DNA of 64,000 nt from assembly GCA_947503285.1 (NCBI GenBank), contig CANNDD010000011.1:29702-93701 (forward strand), written 5' to 3'. This stretch comes from an uncultured Croceitalea sp. GTDB taxonomy: Bacteria > Bacteroidota > Bacteroidia > Flavobacteriales > Flavobacteriaceae. This document shows positions 54,999 to 61,100 of the stretch, one piece after another; positions within the stretch are counted from its first letter, which is position 1; each line of letters opens with the position of its first letter. The notes under the pieces are model-generated. The model searched no databases. It saw nothing but the letters and a program-made list of their open reading frames with translations, and was not told where the DNA came from. The translations under genes were made by a program, and so were the position numbers.

Positions 54999-56483
54999 TT
55001 AGTTAATTATTGATTCCAATTCGTGTTTCCACTTTTCATACGCCTTTTGATAGTCCGTTTTATCCCCAGTGGGATGATAGGTCTTGATATAATCATGCTG
55101 CATAAATGAGGAAAAGGTATCATATCCCCTTTCAGTAATGGCGCATGCCCTAGCGGCCCCTATTGCTCCTGTCGTATTGTAAATCTCAATATCCTGTCCT
55201 GTTAAGGTAGCAATCGCATTTGAAAACAGCGCTGAGCGAAATAAATTATCATTGCCCGCTTTCATAACGGTTGCTTTGATTCCATCTGATTTCATGATCT
55301 CAATACCATATACAAAGGCAAATGCGATACCTTCCAATGCCGCCCTGCATAAGTGTGCTTTAGAGTGCCGGTTCAAATTCAAATTCAAGATTCGGGTACC
55401 TACTTCTTTATTGTCAAGCATTCGTTCGGCCCCGTTACCAAAGGGAATTATTTGAACACCGTTTGCACCAATTTCAACAGTATCGGCCAAGGTGTTCATT
55501 TCATCATAAGAAGAAACCGATAAATTGTTCAACAGCCAGCGATACTGTATTCCTGCACCGTTTACGCACAACAACTTCCCAATGTTTTTTTGATTATTCT
55601 CACCGTAATTGACGTGGGCGAAATTATTTACCCGTGCCGTCTCCTTAACCGAAAGATTATCGGTAATCGCGTAGACCACTCCAGAGGTGCCACCAGTTGC
55701 GGCAATTTCGCCTACATTGAACACATTTAGGGCCAAGGCATTATTGGGCTGGTCGCCTGCGCGATATAGAATAGGAGTCCCCTCGGCCAATCCGCTTTGT
55801 TGGGCACCTAAGGTCGATACGGTGCTTTGCGTACCAAAAGTTGGTGCCAATTCAGGCACTACGGCCTCAGGTATATCGTAATAGGCTAAAACATCTTGCG
55901 ATATGGAATCGGTCTTAAAATCCCAGAAAACCCCTTCTGACAAACCGGAAACCGTGGAATTGATAGTGTTCGAAAGGCGAAAGGCGATATAATCGCCTGG
56001 AAGCATAAACTTATCAACCTTGGCAAAGACATCGGGCTCATTACGCTTTACCCATGCCAATTTAGAAGCCGTGAAATTAGCTGGTGAATTCAATAAGTGT
56101 CCATCACATTTGGTTTCTCCGATGTCATGATAGGCTTTGCTACCAATGTCAACAGCACGACTGTCGCACCAAATTATGGATTTTCGTAACGGTTTTCCTT
56201 CCTTATCAACCACGACCAAGCCATGCATTTGATAGGCTATACCCACACCAATAATATCTTTTGCATCAATATTTTGGGTCGTCTTAATACGTTGGATCCC
56301 TTTACAGACATGGTTCCACCATATTTCGGGATCTTGCTCGGCCCAACCACTGTACTCCGCATACATCGACATTTCTTCTTCGGGCTCTTGCACTACGGTC
56401 ACTTCTTCGCCCGTATCGCTTTTGACCAATGCCACTTTTATTGAAGAACTGCCCAAATCTATCCCTAGGTAATACATTCCCAT
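54999..56483 (-). CDS. xylB: Xylulokinase
   Basis: Phosphorylates D-xylulose to xylulose-5-phosphate, feeding the pentose-phosphate pathway together with rpiA nearby. The 494-residue FGGY kinase has the phosphate-1 motif DLGSSSIKVALV at 9-20, YQMHGLV near 85-91, and the second ATPase half with ATGGTSGVVY near 263-272 and AGNDNLFRSALF near 407-418. Length and motifs are typical. It is the first gene of the operon. A TAnnTTTG-type element lies 90 bases upstream and a pair of 12-bp direct repeats lies between, so this leader may be where xylose control acts. Confidence 0.95.
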   Translation of the reverse strand: MGMYYLGIDLGSSSIKVALVKSDTGEEVTVVQEPEEEMSMYAEYSGWAEQDPEIWWNHVCKGIQRIKTTQNIDAKDIIGVGIAYQMHGLVVVDKEGKPLRKSIIWCDSRAVDIGSKAYHDIGETKCDGHLLNSPANFTASKLAWVKRNEPDVFAKVDKFMLPGDYIAFRLSNTINSTVSGLSEGVFWDFKTDSISQDVLAYYDIPEAVVPELAPTFGTQSTVSTLGAQQSGLAEGTPILYRAGDQPNNALALNVFNVGEIAATGGTSGVVYAITDNLSVKETARVNNFAHVNYGENNQKNIGKLLCVNGAGIQYRWLLNNLSVSSYDEMNTLADTVEIGANGVQIIPFGNGAERMLDNKEVGTRILNLNLNRHSKAHLCRAALEGIAFAFVYGIEIMKSDGIKATVMKAGNDNLFRSALFSNAIATLTGQDIEIYNTTGAIGAARACAITERGYDTFSSFMQHDYIKTYHPTGDKTDYQKAYEKWKHELESIIN

Positions 56484-56695
56484 TTTGTTTAACGTAAAGC
56501 TTTAAATTTAAGGAATGTTTTAATTTAAGGAATAAAAAAGATAAGGTTCTTTAGAAACTTACGCTATTAAAACAAAATTATTGGTAGATTAAATCCTATA
56601 TATGGCTTTCAGAACCTTTAATATCGGTCAACATAGGTGAGCTATTTCGGTGAAAACAAATCAATACAACGTCATAATCATTAAATCTGAGTAAC
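56484..56695. promoter_or_regulatory. Regulatory region of the xylose operon
   Basis: The minus strand carries the -7-like element TAATTTTG at 56573-56580. Downstream of it, inside the predicted xylB leader, two perfect 12-bp direct repeats AATTTAAGGAAT lie at 56505-56516 and 56522-56533 (17-base periodicity). The first overlaps a 10-bp palindrome TTAAATTTAA (56502-56511). The repeats look like a tandem operator, but no regulator gene lies in the window. Confidence 0.5.
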
Positions 56696-57100
56696 ATGAA
56701 ACTTAAAACTATCTTCCCCATTATCGCCGCCGCCTTATTTGTGGGCTGCCTGCAGATTAAAACCGATACCCCCAAAACCGAAAAAGGCATGGTCAAAGTG
56801 GCAATCCTATACCCAAGTAGTGAAGGAAAGACATTCGATATGGATTACTACACCGATAAACACATGCCGATGGTTGCCGATCTATTCGGTGACCCTTTAA
56901 AGCGCTACGCTATTGATAAAGGGGTGGCTGGTAGAACGCCTGAAGAGCCCTTGCCTTACGTAGCGGTCGGTTATTTTTATTTTAATACACTTTCTGATTA
57001 CCAAAATGCTTTCACCGCCAATGCAGAAAAAATTTTAAGCGACATTCCCAATTATACGAACATTCAACCCGTTGTTCAAATTAGTGAGGTTGTGTATTGA
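56696..57100 (+). CDS. EthD-domain lipoprotein
   Basis: A 134-residue protein with a lipoprotein signal (lipobox FVGC at about 15-18), followed by a single EthD/dimeric alpha-beta-barrel domain. The FDMDYYTDKHMPM segment (about 49-61) is the family landmark and the C-terminal YTNIQPVVQISEV closes the barrel. Cytoplasmic EthD relatives decompose ether-degradation intermediates, but the function of exported members is unknown. It is divergent from xylB and convergent with rpiA. Confidence 0.82.
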   Translation: MKLKTIFPIIAAALFVGCLQIKTDTPKTEKGMVKVAILYPSSEGKTFDMDYYTDKHMPMVADLFGDPLKRYAIDKGVAGRTPEEPLPYVAVGYFYFNTLSDYQNAFTANAEKILSDIPNYTNIQPVVQISEVVY

Positions 57101-57170
57101 TTTAATAGGGTAATGGGGAGCGATAGTATTGGGGAAAGTTGTAGGTAACATTAATGAATACTGCTTAACT

Positions 57171-57842
57171 TTACTTCCTTTCAAAAATCGTTATGCTTTC
57201 ATTCTTCCCCATAATGATATAGTTCGCTAAATCTAAAAAAAGGCCGGTTTCCACAACACCAGGTATTGCTAAAAGAGTATGATTGAGTTCATGTAGATCA
57301 TCAATGTCAAAAGCATCCACGTCGATAATGACATTGTTTTCATCAGTTTCAAAAGGCACTTCATTTTTGATGCGCAAGGCAGGCTGCAACCCCATTTTTT
57401 CCAACTTTCGCAGTATACCATTTTTGGAAAAGGGAATGACCTCTATGGGCAACTTGAACTTTCCCAGCTTTTCAACCTGCTTTGATGAATCGGTAATGAT
57501 CACATTTTGTTTTGAATTATAGGCTATGATCTTTTCCCTGAGCAGTGCACCACCGCCACCTTTTATCATCTGTAATTTTGAATCGAACTCGTCGGCCCCA
57601 TCAATATTGATATCCAAAATAACCGCTTCATCAAGGGTGGTCAATGGTATACCACATTCCTTGGCCAAATCCGCTGTTCGTTGTGATGAGGGAACCCCGG
57701 TTATCGTCAAGCCATTCGTAACACGTTCTGCCAAAGCATGGATCATATAGGTCGCGGTAGAACCTGTTCCCAATCCCACGATCATACCATCCTCAACCAA
57801 TTCAACGGCACGTTTAGCTGCAATCTTTTTCTCAATGCTCAT
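57171..57842 (-). CDS. rpiA: Ribose-5-phosphate isomerase A
   Basis: Interconverts ribose-5-phosphate and ribulose-5-phosphate. The 223-residue protein has GLGTGSTATYMI at 23-34, the active-site DGADEFD at about 81-87 and KGGGGALLREKI at about 94-105. Its position next to xylB/xylA agrees with flow of xylulose-5-phosphate into the pentose-phosphate pathway, although it is transcribed as a separate unit and is separated from them by the EthD gene. Confidence 0.95.
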   Translation of the reverse strand: MSIEKKIAAKRAVELVEDGMIVGLGTGSTATYMIHALAERVTNGLTITGVPSSQRTADLAKECGIPLTTLDEAVILDINIDGADEFDSKLQMIKGGGGALLREKIIAYNSKQNVIITDSSKQVEKLGKFKLPIEVIPFSKNGILRKLEKMGLQPALRIKNEVPFETDENNVIIDVDAFDIDDLHELNHTLLAIPGVVETGLFLDLANYIIMGKNESITIFERK

Positions 57843-58133
57843 AATGACGGATAATTAAAATTTGAAGAGATATAAATATAGCCATAAGTCCAGCGTATCT
57901 CAAATGATCAAAAAACACGGTTATTTTTTCAAACGATGTGACTTTATCCCCTTAGTCGGTGTCTTATGATAAGTTTAACAAATCCCCATAACCAAGAAAA
58001 TGTCTGCTTTTCATCGATTAACCTTTGTTTGACAACAGCTTATCGACGAATGACAACATATCGAACCGTTAAATAAAATATAATATATATGTTTGATTAT
58101 TCTTACATTTAATGTAATACAAAACACTAATCC
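57843..58133. other. Divergent promoter region of rpiA and the giant surface-protein gene
   Basis: A 291-base gap without a gene. It carries the -7-like element and palindrome listed separately near 58088-58117. The rest is AT-rich, with a TTTGTTTGAC stretch near 58024 but no spaced partner element. Confidence 0.5.
58088..58117 (+). promoter_or_regulatory. Candidate promoter with overlapping palindrome before the giant gene
   Basis: A perfect -7 element TATGTTTG at 58088-58095 is followed seven bases later by the 15-bp palindrome TTACATTTAATGTAA (58103-58117), which covers the expected transcription start. The ATG follows at 58134. The palindrome is in a typical position for a repressor operator. 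Confidence 0.5.
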
Positions 58134-61100
58134 ATGATTTCTATAACCACCAAAAAAGGATTCCTATTAAGCTTCACGCTCTTCACATTGTTCAGCATGC
58201 AACAAGCATTCTCACAAAACTGCTCGGTAAATGCAGGAGTGGCGGAGACTATCTGTGAAAACGCTACATACAACCTTACTGGTTCGGCATCGGGCCTATT
58301 GGCCTCAACACCCATCTGGTCTCAGGTTGGGGGCCCTTCGGTCAGTATTGCCAACCCGACCGATTTGAACACGGCAATTTCAGGGTTGATTGGGGGTAAT
58401 AGCTATACCTTCCGGCTTTCGGCCGATTGTACTGATGGGGCATCCGTCTTTCAAGATGTGGTCATAACCGTAGAACCCATAACCATAGCCGATGCGGGAA
58501 GCAATTTGGAGAGTTGCCCAGATTCGAGTGGGGCAATCGTGACATCGGCCAATGCACCACTAAATGCTGGTGAAACAGGGGTATGGAGTATCGATGGAAA
58601 CAATAATGCCGGGGTCATTATAAATTTCCCTACTTCCCCCACGACGACCTTGACATTACCCGAAACTTCTGCCGGAACCACCACTTTACGCTGGACCATT
58701 ACAGGTCCTAATTTTGCACCGGGACAATTCTGCGAGTCATTTGATACCATAACGGTAATCAATAGTGGAGGGGTAGAACCTGTAAGCGCGGGATCCGATC
58801 AAACTTTGGATAACTGTTACACCGTTTCCCAAAACACCAATCTGAATGGTTCTTTTGGGGGAAACAATGTCAACGGACAACAAGGCACGTGGTCCTTTGT
58901 AAGTGGGCCAAGTACTCCCACTATAGCCAATCCAAATAACAATCAAACCAATGTTTCCGAACTTATTGAAGGTACCTATACCTTTCGATGGACAGTAGCC
59001 GGGCCTTGTGCCAACGGTGTTGATACCATGACCATAACAGTTCCAGCTGCAACCCAAGATGTAACGAACAACAGTACGGCCTCGACCATCAGAATTTGTG
59101 ACCCTACGGTAGACACGGTTACCTTGGTTGGTTCATCACCGGAGTTCACCAATGAAACTGTTGAATGGACGCAGATCAGTGGGCCTACCGCAGGGGTCAC
59201 CATCGTTTCACCCAATGAGGTATCTACACGTGTTACCGGACTGGCTTCTCCCAGCACCTATGTCTTCCGATTGACCACTTTAAACTCGGTGACAGGCTGT
59301 GATGATATCGACCAAGTCACTATAAATTATTCCCCAGACCCTATATCAATTACCGCCAATGGTGGCGATGATATTGTCGCCCCTTGTGGATTCTTGAATG
59401 TCGACATCCCTTTCACAACAACGGGGGAAGGTTCAAATACATTTAGTATTGTAGACGGACCTTCAGGTTCTACATTGGTAAACCCGGGCAGTTTCTCCGC
59501 TACGGGAAGTAGCCCTTTAGACTTAAGTTTTGATGAAGAGGGAACTTATACCATTTTATTCAGAAGGTCGGTTGGCGGTGAACAACGCTTGGGCTGCACA
59601 CAGGCCACTGATGAAATTCAGGTTACGGTGGCGCTCGTTCCCACAGCTGCTAATGCGGGCACGGACCAAACCTTGGCTTGTGATGTGACCTCGACTGCAC
59701 TTGCGGGTAATGCACCCTCCATAGGATCGGGTATCTGGTCTCAGGTTGAAGGGCCTTCTACGGCAACTATTGATGACCCTTTTGCCACTAACATCAATGT
59801 ATCCAACATGGTTCCAGGCACGTATCGATTTAGATATACGATCAGTGGCGGGGCACCATGTTCTCCACCTGCAGAAGATGATGTGCTAGTTTTCGTATCA
59901 TCGTCTTCTGGGATCCCAACCGAAGCTGGTCCCGACCAAACGGTTTGTTTCGCTGGACCTGTTGTTTTGGATGCAGACCCTGTTCCCAATTCAACCTTGC
60001 TAGGTACATGGACCGTTGATAGTGCTCCGGGGGGTGCGATCATTACCTTTTCCGATGAAAATGACCCAAATACGACTGTTTTCGGATTGGACGATCCCAA
60101 CGAAACTTACGTACTGCGGTGGTCCATTTCTAATCCTTCCGATCCGATTTGTCCCTCTACAGGTACTGATACGGTGACTATAAACACCAATGCAGTACAA
60201 GGTCCGTCCATAGCCAACGCTGGGCCGGATCAATGTTTGCCGACGGGAACGGTAGCAACGACCTTAAGCGGCAGTGCACCATTAGCCTCAGAAGAAGGGC
60301 TATGGACTGCAGTGCCCAACACAGGAATCGCATTTGCAGATGCCACCCAATTCAATACTTCGGTGTCTATCTCAATCGAACAAAGTTACACCTTGACCTG
60401 GACCATCAGCACATTGGATCCCTCGTGTCAAGACGCCACGGATAATGTTGAAATTACCGTAGGCGCTCCTGCCACCGCAGATGCCGGACCTGATCAAGAG
60501 CTATGTTCGACTACAGCCAACATGGCAGCCTCTGCTTCGACCGGAGCCACGGGGCTATGGACCCAATTGACCGGGCCTGGAGGGGTGACCATCAATGACG
60601 ATACGAGTCCTTCAGCACAATTCACATTTGCCTTTTCTGGGGAATATACCTTTGAATGGACGGCTTCGAACGGCAGTTGTTCCTCAGCATCCGACCAAAT
60701 TACTATAGTCGTTGGCATACCGCCTACAACGTCCGCAGCAGGATCAGATCAGGTCATTTGCAACGATTCACAAGCTACATTGGGCGCCAACGCCTTCAAC
60801 GCAACGGTTGAGTCTGGTTTTTGGACGGTACAGCCCGGTGCACCAAGCACCCCCACGTTTTCAGATGTCAACGACCCCAATGCCACCATAACGGATTTGG
60901 TTACTGGCACGTATACCTTACAATGGAATATCGCTTCAGGTTTTCCTTGTCCGGCATCTACCGATATTGTTCAAATTCAGGTATTCTCGGCAGCAAATGC
61001 AGGACCCGATTTGACTTTTTGCGAAACCAACAACTTTACTTTGGAGGCAACTTTTGGTTCCCAAGGTATCTGGACACAGGTAGATGGACCTGGAGTATCG

